In this document: positions 37,867 to 48,692 of the stretch, one piece after another
Layout: each line of letters opens with the position of its first letter
Numbering within the stretch: the first letter of the stretch is position 1
Assembly: GCF_003985125.1 (NCBI RefSeq)
Contig: NZ_ML133569.1
Span: forward strand, 62,001 to 126,000
From: Rhizobium phaseoli
Lineage (GTDB): Bacteria; Pseudomonadota; Alphaproteobacteria; Rhizobiales; Rhizobiaceae
Direction of reading: 5' to 3'
Length of the DNA: 64,000 bases
Made by a program: the position numbers and the translations under genes
The notes under the pieces: generated by a model
Told to the model about the DNA's origin: nothing
Seen by the model: the letters and a program-made list of their open reading frames with translations, nothing else
Databases searched by the model: none

Positions 37867-40161
37867 ATGCCCGTGAAGAAAGCCCATCCAGAGGCCGAGA
37901 GCCCGCATGGCGATGCCGCAGCGGCTGCGGCAGGCGTCGACGGGGCAGCCGGCGATGCCGAGCTGGCGGAGCGGGAGAGCCGATGGAACCATGCGCTGGT
38001 CGGCTCGGGCCTCGGCGTATGGGATCACAACTATCGGCTCGACCGGAAATATTACTCGCCCACGTGGAAAACCATTCGCGGCATGGCGCCCGACGAGGTG
38101 GTCGCTGGCGATTACGATGCATGGCTGCAGCTCGTCCATCCCGATGACCGAGATTTCGTCGCGCATGCCATCGAGCGCCAGAACGCCGGCGACCCGAATT
38201 TTCAGATCTTCCAGTATCGTGAGCGCCACAGGGACGGCCACTGGGTCTGGATCGACTGCCGCGGCGCTTGCGTGGAATGGGACGAGAACGGCGTACCGTC
38301 ACGCATCGTCGGCACGGATATCGATATCACCGCCCGCAAGGAAGCCGAGGAGACGCTGTCGCGCCTGTCACGCCGGCTCGACCTGGCGCTGGAGATTTCC
38401 CATATCGGCGTTTTCGAGGCCGATATAGAGAATGATACGGTCGAATGGGACGATCGCCTCATCGCGATTTACGGCCTGCAGGGCGCCTCGCATCAGATCG
38501 CGAGCGATGCCTGGGCGAAAAGCCTGCATCCCGACGACCGCGAACGGGTGCTCGGCCTCGCCGGCAGCAGCGTCGAAAGCGGCAGCGATTTCCAGCAGGA
38601 ATATCGCATCATCCGTGGTGACGGCGTCGAACGCATCATCCGCGCCCGCTCGGCCTTTTTCGTCGATGGCAACGGCCACCGCAAGCTGATCGGCGCCAAC
38701 TGGGACGTCACCGAGGACGTCGCGTTGCGCAATGAGCTGCAGCGCGCCAAGGATCTGGCCGAGGCCCGCAACCGCGAACTCGAAGCCGCCAAAGAGAGCA
38801 TCGAGCGCTTGGCGCTGCATGATTACCTCACCGATCTGCCGAACCGGCGCTATCTCGACAAGATGCTGGAAGAGCGCTCGGCCGAATGTCGCGCCAAGGG
38901 CCTTGCCCTGGCGATCCTCCACGTCGATCTCGACCGCTTCAAGCAGATCAACGACACGCTTGGTCACCGCGCCGGCGACGCCATGCTCCAGCACGCGGCG
39001 AATGTGCTCAGAAACTCCGTCCGCGCCGCCGATTTCGTCGCCCGCATCGGCGGCGATGAATTCGTCATCCTCTGCACCATGGATGTCGCGTCGAAGAAAA
39101 TCGGCGGCCTTGCCCAACGCATCATTCACAAATTGCGCAAACCCGTCAGATATGAGGGGCACGACTGCCGTTTCGGCGCCAGCATCGGTATCGCCATCGA
39201 TAGCAGTCCGAAGCTCGACGCCAAGCAGACGCTGCTTGATGCCGATATCGCGCTCTATCGCGCCAAGGGCCTCGGCCGCAACCGCTTCGAATTCTTCTCG
39301 GCGTCAGCCCGCCGCGACATTGTTTTGGCCAAACATCTCGCCGACGAGATCCTGATCGGCCTCGAGCGCAACGAATTCGTGCCCTTCTATCAATTGCAGT
39401 TCGATGCCCGCACGCTCGATGTCACCGGCGTCGAGACGCTCGCCCGCTGGCAGCATCCCCGGCACGGGCTGCTGGCGCCCGACCGCTTTCTCGATATCGC
39501 CGAGGATCTCGACGTCGTCTCGACGATCGACGCGCTAATCCTGGAGCGCGCGCTGGCCGACCGCCGCGCCTGGATCAAGGAGGGCTTGTCGATCCGGAAA
39601 GTATCGGTCAACGTTTCCGCCCGCCGGCTTGCCGATCCCGATCTCGGCAAGAAGCTCCGCGCCCTGAAGATTGAACCCGGTGCCATCGCCTTCGAACTGC
39701 TGGAATCGATCTCGCTCGACGATTGCGACGAGCTGGTGACGGCCAACCTTAAGAAGCTGCGCAAGCTCGGCATCGACATCCAGATCGACGATTTCGGCAC
39801 CGGCCACGCCTCGATCGTCAGCCTGCTGCGCCTGAGCCCGAAGACGCTGAAGATCGATCGCGAGCTGATCCGGCTGCTGCCGCAATCGGCCGAGCAGCGC
39901 AAGCTGGTCGGCTCGATCATCGACATCGGCCGCTCGCTGAACATCCGCGTCATTGCCGAAGGCGTCGAAACGGCCGACCACATCCGCATTCTCGAAGACC
40001 TCGACTGTGACACCCTGCAGGGCTATGCGCTCGCCCGGCCGATGCCCGCCATGCAGATCCCCTCCTTCATCCGTGCCGGAAGCTGGCGCCACGGGCCGAC
40101 CGGCGCACGCGCCTTGCAGGCGCATCTTCGCCACGCACTGCCAGGCAGAGCCAACAAATAA
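37867..40161 (+). CDS. PAS-PAS-GGDEF-EAL cyclic-di-GMP protein
   Basis: This 764-residue cytoplasmic protein has two PAS domains (about 40-155 and 165-290), a short coiled linker, a GGDEF domain (about 315-475) and an EAL domain (about 490-740). The GGDEF motif is intact (G395-G-D-E-F399) and the inhibitory RxxD site is present at residues 386-389. The EAL signature is E523-T-L; other phosphodiesterase residues (V-N-V-S-A, F-E-L-L-E-S, D-D-F-G-T-G, K-I-D, E-G-V-E) look intact. Both synthesis and hydrolysis of cyclic-di-GMP are possible. No membrane segment is seen, so the signal is probably cytoplasmic. Confidence 0.95.
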   Translation: MPVKKAHPEAESPHGDAAAAAAGVDGAAGDAELAERESRWNHALVGSGLGVWDHNYRLDRKYYSPTWKTIRGMAPDEVVAGDYDAWLQLVHPDDRDFVAHAIERQNAGDPNFQIFQYRERHRDGHWVWIDCRGACVEWDENGVPSRIVGTDIDITARKEAEETLSRLSRRLDLALEISHIGVFEADIENDTVEWDDRLIAIYGLQGASHQIASDAWAKSLHPDDRERVLGLAGSSVESGSDFQQEYRIIRGDGVERIIRARSAFFVDGNGHRKLIGANWDVTEDVALRNELQRAKDLAEARNRELEAAKESIERLALHDYLTDLPNRRYLDKMLEERSAECRAKGLALAILHVDLDRFKQINDTLGHRAGDAMLQHAANVLRNSVRAADFVARIGGDEFVILCTMDVASKKIGGLAQRIIHKLRKPVRYEGHDCRFGASIGIAIDSSPKLDAKQTLLDADIALYRAKGLGRNRFEFFSASARRDIVLAKHLADEILIGLERNEFVPFYQLQFDARTLDVTGVETLARWQHPRHGLLAPDRFLDIAEDLDVVSTIDALILERALADRRAWIKEGLSIRKVSVNVSARRLADPDLGKKLRALKIEPGAIAFELLESISLDDCDELVTANLKKLRKLGIDIQIDDFGTGHASIVSLLRLSPKTLKIDRELIRLLPQSAEQRKLVGSIIDIGRSLNIRVIAEGVETADHIRILEDLDCDTLQGYALARPMPAMQIPSFIRAGSWRHGPTGARALQAHLRHALPGRANK

Positions 40162-40410
40162 AACCTGTATAAGCCGCCCGCCATTTCGCCTTCATTCCAC
40201 CGTACAGCAAAAGGCGCTAAACTCGCCTTGGGAATCCATTCGATTCTCTTGACGGTATTTCCGTAGAATCCGGGAACCGGGGCCAGAATCACGAAAAGAG
40301 GGAAGGAGCGACAGGCGGATTGTGAAACTCACTCTTTTCCTTTAAGGGGACGCCACGAGATCGATCCACTCGCGCCATCCCAAGAGCGCCAACAACAGAG
40401 AATGACCACG

Positions 40411-41175
40411 ATGAACCGTCGCCGCCGTATCTACGAGGGCAAGGCAAAGATTCTGTATGAGGGTCCGGAACCGGGTACCTTGATCCAGTTTTTCAAGGAC
40501 GATGCCACCGCCTTCAATAAGAAGAAACACGAAGTCATCGACGGCAAGGGCGTCCTCAACAACCGCATTTCCGAATATATCTTCAGCCATCTGAACAAGA
40601 TCGGCATCCCGACCCATTTCATCCGCCGGCTTAACATGCGCGAGCAGTTGATCAAGGAAGTCGAGATGATTCCGCTGGAGATCGTCGTGCGCAATGTCGC
40701 CGCCGGTTCGCTTGCCAAGCGGCTCGGCATCGAGGAAGGCGTTGTCCTGCCGCGCTCGATCATCGAATTCTATTATAAGTCCGATGCACTCGACGATCCG
40801 ATGGTCTCCGAAGAGCATATCACCGCTTTCGGCTGGGCCAATCCGGCCGAGCTCGACGACATCATGGCGCTCGCCATCCGCGTCAACGATTTCATGACCG
40901 GTCTTTTCCTCGGCGTCGGCATTCAGCTCGTCGATTTCAAGATCGAATGCGGCCGCCTCTTCGAAGGCGACATGATGCGGATCATCCTCGCCGACGAAAT
41001 CTCGCCCGACAGCTGCCGGCTCTGGGATATCGAAACCCGCGAGAAGATGGACAAGGACCGCTTCCGCCGCGATCTCGGCGGCTTGCTCGAAGCCTATTCC
41101 GAAGTCGCACGCCGTCTCGGCATCATCAATGAAAACGAGCCTGTGCGCGGCACCGGCCCGGTTCTCGTCAAGTAA
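40411..41175 (+). CDS. purC: SAICAR synthetase (phosphoribosylaminoimidazole-succinocarboxamide synthase)
   Basis: This 254-residue enzyme joins aspartate to CAIR. Typical motifs are R-R-I-Y-E-G-K-A-K at the N terminus, [11 protein letters not shown] and L-V-D-F-K-I-E-C-G, and [12 protein letters not shown]. The ATG at 40411 is preferred because AGAGA lies 9 bases upstream; the ATG at 40402 would be adjacent to that site. It heads purC-purS-kptA-purQ. The 249-base leader (40162-40410) contains no riboswitch that I can recognise. Confidence 0.95.
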   Translation: MNRRRRIYEGKAKILYEGPEPGTLIQFFKDDATAFNKKKHEVIDGKGVLNNRISEYIFSHLNKIGIPTHFIRRLNMREQLIKEVEMIPLEIVVRNVAAGSLAKRLGIEEGVVLPRSIIEFYYKSDALDDPMVSEEHITAFGWANPAELDDIMALAIRVNDFMTGLFLGVGIQLVDFKIECGRLFEGDMMRIILADEISPDSCRLWDIETREKMDKDRFRRDLGGLLEAYSEVARRLGIINENEPVRGTGPVLVK

Positions 41176-41190
41176 GGCAGGATAGACAAA

Positions 41191-41433
41191 GTGATCAAGG
41201 CTCGTGTCACCGTCACGCTGAAAAACGGCGTTCTCGATCCGCAGGGCAAGGCTATCGAAGGCGCGCTCGGCGCCCTCGGTTTCTCGGGCGTCGGCCATAT
41301 CAGACAGGGCAAGGTCTTCGACCTGGAGCTCGATAGCGCCGACAAGGCCAAGGCAGAGGCCGACCTCAAGGCCATGTGCGAGAAGCTCCTCGCCAACACC
41401 GTGATCGAGAACTACGCGATCGCAATCGACTGA
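41191..41433 (+). CDS. purS: Phosphoribosylformylglycinamidine synthase subunit PurS
   Basis: This 80-residue protein bridges PurQ and the small-form PurL in the FGAM synthase complex. The pattern K-A-R-V-T-V-T-L-K-N-G-V-L-D-P-Q-G-K-A-I and G-x-G-H-I-R-Q-G-K-V-F-D-L-E-L is typical. It starts with GTG 15 bases after purC. The next gene is kptA, not purQ. Confidence 0.95.
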   Translation: MIKARVTVTLKNGVLDPQGKAIEGALGALGFSGVGHIRQGKVFDLELDSADKAKAEADLKAMCEKLLANTVIENYAIAID

Positions 41434-41476
41434 CGATCGCAGCCCGTCGTCCGGCGGACTTTGAGGATTTGGCGTC

Positions 41477-42031
41477 ATGACGCAGGCAAAGCTGGAGACG
41501 GAAGTCTCGAAATATATGAGCTATGTTTTGCGTCATGCGCCTGAAGCCGCCGGTTTGACGCTTGATGCCGAGGGCTGGGTGTCGTTCGATGAACTCGAAA
41601 AAGCGCTGACGTCGAAATATGACGTTTCCCGCGCCGATATTATCGCGGTCATCGAAAACAATCCGAAGAAGCGCTTCACCCTTGCCGACAACAGAATTCG
41701 CGCCAATCAGGGTCATAGCGTCGACGTCGATCTCGCATTGAACCCGTTGGAACCGCCTGCCACTCTTTTTCACGGCACGTCTTTGGTGAACTGGCCGTCG
41801 ATCGAGCGTGAAGGCTTGCAGAAGATGCAGCGGCATCACGTTCATCTCTCAGCGGATGTCGAAACCGCGAAAATCGTCGCAATGCGCCGCAAGGGTGAAT
41901 ATCTCATCCTGCGTGTGGATGCGGCCCGCATGTTTTCAGAGGGTCATTCTTTCTTTGTCTCCGACAATGGAGTATGGCTCGCCGAAAGCGTTCCAGTTCA
42001 ATATCTTTCGCCAGACACGGGGACCCCATGA
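41477..42031 (+). CDS. kptA: RNA 2'-phosphotransferase (Tpt1/KptA family)
   Basis: This 184-residue enzyme transfers an RNA 2'-phosphate to NAD+, forming ADP-ribose 1'',2''-cyclic phosphate. Catalytic residues are visible: R19-H20 in V-L-R-H-A-P, R75 and H80 in R-A-N-Q-G-H-S, then H-G-T and the V-H-L-S segment. In bacteria the physiological substrate is unknown. The gene lies between purS and purQ, and its TGA overlaps the purQ ATG. Its base composition is lower in GC than the pur genes, suggesting later acquisition. Confidence 0.93.
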   Translation: MTQAKLETEVSKYMSYVLRHAPEAAGLTLDAEGWVSFDELEKALTSKYDVSRADIIAVIENNPKKRFTLADNRIRANQGHSVDVDLALNPLEPPATLFHGTSLVNWPSIEREGLQKMQRHHVHLSADVETAKIVAMRRKGEYLILRVDAARMFSEGHSFFVSDNGVWLAESVPVQYLSPDTGTP

Positions 42032-42699
42032 AATCAGCCGTCGTTCAACTTCCGGGCCTCAACCGCGACCGCGACATGATCGCCGCCTTGACCAAGATTT
42101 CGGGAAAACCGCCGGTGACGATCTGGCAGACGGAAACCGAGATCCCCGATGTCGACCTGATCGTCATCCCCGGCGGCTTCTCCTATGGCGATTACCTGCG
42201 CTGCGGCGCGATTGCCGCCCGCATGCCGGTCATGCAGGCGATCGTCGACAAGGCGGCCAAGGGCGTGAAAGTGCTCGGCGTCTGCAACGGCTTCCAGATC
42301 CTCGTCGAAGCCGGCCTGCTGCCGGGCGCGTTGATGCGCAATGCGTCGCTGAAATTCGTCTGCCGCGAGATCAAGCTTGAAGTCGTCAATGCCGAGACGG
42401 ATTTCACCCGCGCTTATGCGCAGGGCCAGGTCATCCGCAGCCCGGTCGCCCATCATGACGGCAATTATTTCGCAGACGAAGCAACGCTGGCCAAGATCGA
42501 AGGCAATGGCCAAGTCGTCTTCCGTTATGCCGAGGGCACCAACCCCAACGGCTCGCTCAACGATATCGCCGCCGTCATGAACGAAAAGGGCAACGTGCTC
42601 GGCATGATGCCGCATCCGGAAAACCTGATCGAAGCCGCCCATGGCGGTTCGGACGGCCGCGGCCTCTTCGACTCGGCGCTCGACGTCATCGCCGCCTGA
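42028..42699 (+). CDS. purQ: FGAM synthase glutaminase subunit PurQ
   Basis: This 223-residue class I glutamine amidotransferase supplies ammonia to PurL. The nucleophile Cys is in G-V-C-N-G-F-Q, and the His/Glu pair is in M-P-H-P-E-N. The N terminus [12 protein letters not shown] is typical. The ATG overlaps the kptA stop (ATGA), so its translation depends partly on kptA translation. purL lies about 3.1 kb downstream. Confidence 0.96.
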   Translation: MKSAVVQLPGLNRDRDMIAALTKISGKPPVTIWQTETEIPDVDLIVIPGGFSYGDYLRCGAIAARMPVMQAIVDKAAKGVKVLGVCNGFQILVEAGLLPGALMRNASLKFVCREIKLEVVNAETDFTRAYAQGQVIRSPVAHHDGNYFADEATLAKIEGNGQVVFRYAEGTNPNGSLNDIAAVMNEKGNVLGMMPHPENLIEAAHGGSDGRGLFDSALDVIAA

Positions 42700-42782
42700 G
42701 CCCGTCCTCAATGCATGCCGCCCGCAGGCCTCTGCGGGCAATGGCATGCGAAAGACCGTCATCCGGATCATTGGAGCAGATC

Positions 42783-43181
42783 ATGCGCCCTCGCCTCTCC
42801 GTCGCAAACGCCGCCCTGCTGACCGCTCTTGCAGCTGTCGTTGCCGGCTGCCAATCGCCGGCACCCGCAGCAGGTCCGAACCGCGCTGCGCTGCCGACCA
42901 TGGAACGCGTTGCACTCGGCGCCAATGCCTGCTGGTTCAAGTCGAACGATCCGGCCTTTGCGGCCTATAAGCTCGCCCCGGAGCTCAATTCTTTCTCCGG
43001 CCGGCCGCGCATCCTGCTCGTCCATAAGGGGAGCCCCGAAAGCCGGCCGCTGCTCGTCGTGCAGGCCGAGGGCAGCCCGGCCCATCTGCAGGCTTTTGGT
43101 CCAATGATGCAGGAACCGGTTGCCGGCCGCATTACCGCCGACGTCAATCGCTGGTCGGGCGGCAGCAATGGCTGCAACTGA
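42783..43181 (+). CDS. Small hypothetical lipoprotein
   Basis: This 132-residue protein has a lipoprotein signal with lipobox V-V-A-G-C (Cys at about residue 22) and a small secreted domain with two further Cys residues (N-A-C-W near 47 and the C-terminal G-C-N). I do not recognise a family. The ATG at 42783 follows GGAG by 7 bases, so it is preferred over upstream in-frame codons. It lies 83 bases after purQ. Confidence 0.75.
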   Translation: MRPRLSVANAALLTALAAVVAGCQSPAPAAGPNRAALPTMERVALGANACWFKSNDPAFAAYKLAPELNSFSGRPRILLVHKGSPESRPLLVVQAEGSPAHLQAFGPMMQEPVAGRITADVNRWSGGSNGCN

Positions 43182-43209
43182 TAGTTGTCGTTAGGTTCGA
43201 CAAACGGAA

Positions 43210-43464
43210 TCAATCCCAGAAAAACGACTTGCCGACCTCGCGGGCCGCATCGGACTGCGACAGCCCGATATCCTTGAGTTCGCTCGCCGTCAGGCCTCGC
43301 AACGCGCGCCGACCTTCCCGCTTCTGGTGCCACAAAAGAATTGCGGCCCAGATCCGCTTCAAAGGCGTCGCCTCGGCGGGCGCGTCGGGGACAATGATCT
43401 GCCTCCTGTCCTCATAAGAGACAATCGGTACAATTGGCATTTTGATCTCAGGCAAGGCAGACAT
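43210..43464 (-). CDS. DUF1127 family small protein
   Basis: This 84-residue protein ends with the DUF1127 motif (R-R-A-L-R-G-L-T-A-S-E-L-K-D-I-G-L-S), followed by S-D-A-A-R-E-V. Proteins with this arginine-rich motif are small RNA-binding-like regulators in rhizobia; this member has an N-terminal extension of about 35 residues. The ATG at 43464 follows GAGAGGA. It is divergent from the MocR regulator 80 bases away, which likely controls it. Confidence 0.85.
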   Translation of the reverse strand: MSALPEIKMPIVPIVSYEDRRQIIVPDAPAEATPLKRIWAAILLWHQKREGRRALRGLTASELKDIGLSQSDAAREVGKSFFWD

Positions 43465-43522
43465 TCCAGGAATCCTCTCGGTTGTCCGTTGTAATTGACT
43501 CTTAATCTTGACAGGGACAATG

Positions 43523-43544
43523 TGACAATATACGAATTGTCACC
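43523..43544. promoter_or_regulatory. Perfect palindrome, probable MocR operator
   Basis: GTGACAAT-N6-ATTGTCAC (arms 43523-43530 and 43537-43544) ends directly before the ATG of the MocR gene. Extra half sites GACAA occur at 43518-43521 and 43548-43551. It overlaps a predicted CTTGAC -35 (43508-43513) and the -10 region of the mocR promoter, so autoregulation is plausible. Confidence 0.65.
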
Positions 43545-44963
43545 ATGACAAATTGGCTTCCCGATCTCTCCCGCGGCTCAGGACCGGTCTATCTCCGCCT
43601 TGCCGACAGCATTGAATCCGCCATATCCAGCGGTGCCCTGCCCGCTGGCAGCAAATTGCCGCCGCAGCGCAACCTCGCCTATGATATCGGCGTGACGATC
43701 GGCACGATCGGCCGGGCCTATGCACTGGTGCATGAACGTGGTCTCGTTGCCGGCGAAGTCGGGCGCGGCACCTATGTGCTGAACCGTTCCGAATCGCCGC
43801 CCGGCGAACAGATCGATCCGCTGACGATCTCGCTCGGCGGCACCCGTCTCCAGGATGCGCCCGCCGACAAGATCCGTTTTGACACCACCGCTGCGCCGGA
43901 TCTTGGCCAGGGCAAGATCATTGCGGGCATCCTCGCGGAGATCGGCGAGCAGCATCTCTCCGAAATCTCCTCCTATTCCCGAAGCTTCCCGAAGAACTGG
44001 TTCGAGGCCGGACGCCGCTGGCTGGCCCGAAGCGGCTGGACGCCGGAGGCCGAAAACATCGTGCCGACGCTCGGAGCCCATGCCGCGGCGATATCAGTCA
44101 TCGCCGCCGTCTCGGCGCCCGGCGACAAGATCGTCTTCGAAAATCTCAGCTACACGCAGGTTAGCCGCAGCGCCCGCCTTCTCGGCCGCCGCACGGTCAC
44201 CGTCGATTTCGACGACCAAGGCGTGCTTCCCGACGATTTCGAACGGCTCTGCCAGCAGCAGCATCCGAAACTCGCCTTCCTGATGCCGACCGTTCACAAT
44301 CCGACTGTGACAATCATGCCCTATGAGCGCCGCGCGGCAATTGCGGCAATCGCCAGAAAACACGGCGTCTGGCTGATCGAGGACGACCTCTACGGCGGCA
44401 TGGCCGCCGATGATACGCCGCTGATCGCCTCGCTTGCACCCGATCGCACCTTTCTGGTCAGCGGCCTGTCGAAATCTGTCGCCGCCGGCGTGCGTGGCGG
44501 CTGGGTCGCGTGCCCGCCGCATTTCGCGCAGCGGATCAGGGTAACGCACCGGATGATTACCGGTGGCCTGCCCTTCATCCTGGCGGAGACCTGCGCACGC
44601 CTCGTCGAAAGCGGCATGGCGCACGAGATTCGCAAACAGAGCGTCGAGGAACTCTCGCGGCGTGTCCGGATCGCCCGCGAGCAGTTGCGAGGCTTCGAGT
44701 TCGAATCGCACCTGCACGCGCCCTTCCTCTGGCTGAAATTGCCGGAGCCGTGGATGTCCGGCACCTTCAAGAACGCCGCCTTCCGGGACGGCGTGCTCGT
44801 CGATGATGAGGACGAGTTCAAGGCGGCGCGCGGCGACAAATCCTATCATCGCGTTCGCGTCGGTTTCTCCTCGCCGAAGACAGGGCAGGAACTGATCTCC
44901 GGACTGATGATCCTGCGCCGACTCCTGGAAAATGGCGGCTCCGCCTACGACGGCGAAATATGA
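43545..44963 (+). CDS. MocR-type GntR/aminotransferase transcriptional regulator
   Basis: This 472-residue protein joins an N-terminal GntR winged helix (about 10-80: L-R-L-A-D-S-I-E-S-A-I-S-S-G-A-L then L-P-P-Q-R-N-L-A-Y) to a fold-type I aminotransferase domain. The PLP lysine is Lys310 in S-G-L-S-K-S. MocR proteins sense PLP or an amino compound and often control a divergent gene, here the DUF1127 gene. No Shine-Dalgarno precedes the ATG, and a palindrome abuts it, so the mRNA may be leaderless. Confidence 0.93.
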   Translation: MTNWLPDLSRGSGPVYLRLADSIESAISSGALPAGSKLPPQRNLAYDIGVTIGTIGRAYALVHERGLVAGEVGRGTYVLNRSESPPGEQIDPLTISLGGTRLQDAPADKIRFDTTAAPDLGQGKIIAGILAEIGEQHLSEISSYSRSFPKNWFEAGRRWLARSGWTPEAENIVPTLGAHAAAISVIAAVSAPGDKIVFENLSYTQVSRSARLLGRRTVTVDFDDQGVLPDDFERLCQQQHPKLAFLMPTVHNPTVTIMPYERRAAIAAIARKHGVWLIEDDLYGGMAADDTPLIASLAPDRTFLVSGLSKSVAAGVRGGWVACPPHFAQRIRVTHRMITGGLPFILAETCARLVESGMAHEIRKQSVEELSRRVRIAREQLRGFEFESHLHAPFLWLKLPEPWMSGTFKNAAFRDGVLVDDEDEFKAARGDKSYHRVRVGFSSPKTGQELISGLMILRRLLENGGSAYDGEI

Positions 44964-45085
44964 CCTGTTGCAAATACACGTCATAGTTCCAAAAAAACAT
45001 TAGCGCGGAACGGCAATGCTTTACCGGCCGGACCTCCATGCTACCTCTTGGTTATCCCGCAAGTGAGGGAATCAAAGGACAGCAG

Positions 45086-45664
45086 ATGAAGATCGACTTC
45101 GGCAAAGTCGCTCTGCGCTTCTTGGGTACAGCGTCGGCGGCAGCGGTAGTTGGCTTTTTTGCCATGACCGGCTCCGCAAGTGCAGGTGAACAAATATTCG
45201 ACGAACTGCGCTTCGGCGTTTCGGCCTCGGTACAATCGGGGCACTCCAGGGAAAATGGCGTCTTTCCCGAAGTTACCGCCCTCTTCGATCCCTTCGGCTA
45301 TGATGAAACGGTCGGTTGGCAACAATTGCTGCGTCCCCGTGTCCATCTCGGCACCTCGATCGGCACATCGGGGGAAGCCACCCAATTCTTCACCGGTTTC
45401 ACCTGGACCGTCGATTTCAACGACAAGCTCTTTGCCGAAGCCGGTTTCGGCGGCGTCGTTCACACCGGCGATCTTGATGACGATGATGACGGCCCGGAAC
45501 TCGGCTGCCGCGTCCTCTTCCACGAATATGCCGGTGCCGGCTACCGTTTCACCCCGCATTGGAACATCATGGCCCAGATTGCCCACTCCTCGCATGCCAA
45601 TCTCTGCGACGGCCCGAACGACGGCATGACGCGCGCCGGCCTGCAGATCGGCTACAAGTTCTGA
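45086..45664 (+). CDS. PagL-like lipid A 3-O-deacylase family protein
   Basis: This 192-residue protein has a signal peptide (about 32 residues, cleavage near A-S-A) and an outer-membrane beta-barrel-like composition ending in K-F. The A-H-S-S-H-A-N-L-C segment carries the catalytic His-Ser of the PagL/acyloxyacyl hydrolase family, which removes 3-O acyl chains from lipid A. The ATG at 45086 has AAAGGA 6 bases upstream. Activity on rhizobial lipid A is inferred. Confidence 0.82.
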   Translation: MKIDFGKVALRFLGTASAAAVVGFFAMTGSASAGEQIFDELRFGVSASVQSGHSRENGVFPEVTALFDPFGYDETVGWQQLLRPRVHLGTSIGTSGEATQFFTGFTWTVDFNDKLFAEAGFGGVVHTGDLDDDDDGPELGCRVLFHEYAGAGYRFTPHWNIMAQIAHSSHANLCDGPNDGMTRAGLQIGYKF

Positions 45665-45701
45665 TCGATTGTCCTTTTTGCTGGAAAAGTCTGGCCGCCC
45701 C

Positions 45702-45749
45702 GTGAACTGCCCCCGAAGTTGGGTGTTCAACTTTCGGGGGTCAGTTCAC
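45702..45749. repeat. 48-bp imperfect palindrome, possible fused IS ends
   Basis: Arms of 20-22 bp (GTGAACTG-CCCCCGAA-GTTG against the complement of CAAC-TTTCGGGGG-TCAGTTCAC) match except for two single-base bulges. Outward-facing TGAACTG-type ends resemble terminal repeats of IS3-type elements. It lies between pagL-like and purL and could alternatively act as a terminator. Confidence 0.6.
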
Positions 45750-45796
45750 TGTGTTTGACGGCGGGCATTTTCCTGTCGCGCATCGCCGCGACATAA

Positions 45797-48067
<2,271 letters not shown>

Positions 48068-48086
48068 TGCGCAAGGAGTAACGATC

Positions 48087-48320
48087 ATGGCCATGAAACC
48101 CGGCGATATAGAAGACATGATCAAGGCTGGGATTCCCGGTGCCAAGGTGACGATCCGCGATCTGGCGGGCGACGGCGATCATTACGCCGCCGAAGTTGTC
48201 GCCGAAGCCTTCCGCGGCAAGAGCCGCGTGCAGCAGCACCAGATGGTCTACGAGGCGCTCAAGGGCAATATGGGTGGCGTATTGCACGCACTCGCGCTGC
48301 AGACCTCAGCGCCGGATTGA
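48087..48320 (+). CDS. BolA family protein
   Basis: This 77-residue protein has the BolA fold features: I-E-D-M-I-K-A-G-I-P-G-A-K-V near the start, D-H-Y-A-A-E-V and the conserved His in R-V-Q-Q-H-Q-M-V-Y. BolA proteins pair with CGFS glutaredoxins to sense or move Fe-S clusters. The ATG at 48087 follows AAGGAG by 8 bases. The glutaredoxin partner is 2.2 kb downstream beyond an inserted region. Confidence 0.93.
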   Translation: MAMKPGDIEDMIKAGIPGAKVTIRDLAGDGDHYAAEVVAEAFRGKSRVQQHQMVYEALKGNMGGVLHALALQTSAPD

Positions 48321-48460
48321 CATTGAAGCAGGCCGCCGCCATCCCCTCTGCTCCTCGTTCCTGTGACAAGCACAGGTGGTAAGGGAGGGCGAATTAGCTG
48401 CCGGGATATAGCATCTGCTGTGTACACCGGGGGCGAGTTGGCGAGAACGCCAACCACACC

Positions 48461-48552
48461 CTCCGTCATCCCAGGCCTTGAGCCTGGGATCCATGCGACT
48501 GCTGCTGACGGATGCGGTGTGGATGCTCGGCTCAAGGCCGAGCATGACGGAG
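48461..48552. repeat. REP-like palindromic repeat after bolA
   Basis: Inverted repeat of about 92 bp: CTCCGTCATCCCAGGC...GGGATCCA at one end against TGGATGCTCGG...ATGACGGAG at the other; each arm itself has a short internal hairpin around CTTGAGCC/GGCTCAAG. This matches the widespread alphaproteobacterial repeat type that reads CCGTCAT-x-CTTGAGCC-x-GGATCCA. The rest of the 372-base interval 48321-48692 contains no convincing gene; 48610-48690 is AT-richer and unexplained. Confidence 0.7.
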
Positions 48553-48692
48553 GCTGGGGTCGGGCCGTGGTGGTGAGCACCCATTGATCCCGACGCCCTG
48601 GCGGGCTGGAATTAAGTCAAGCCCCGAAAAGAACCCACCAACGAACTCGATCTAGACGCTATACGTCCATCGCTATCGAGGTACTCGGGCCT

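Noticed and set aside
48363..48587. 74-codon frame after bolA
   Set aside because: Composed mostly of the palindromic repeat.
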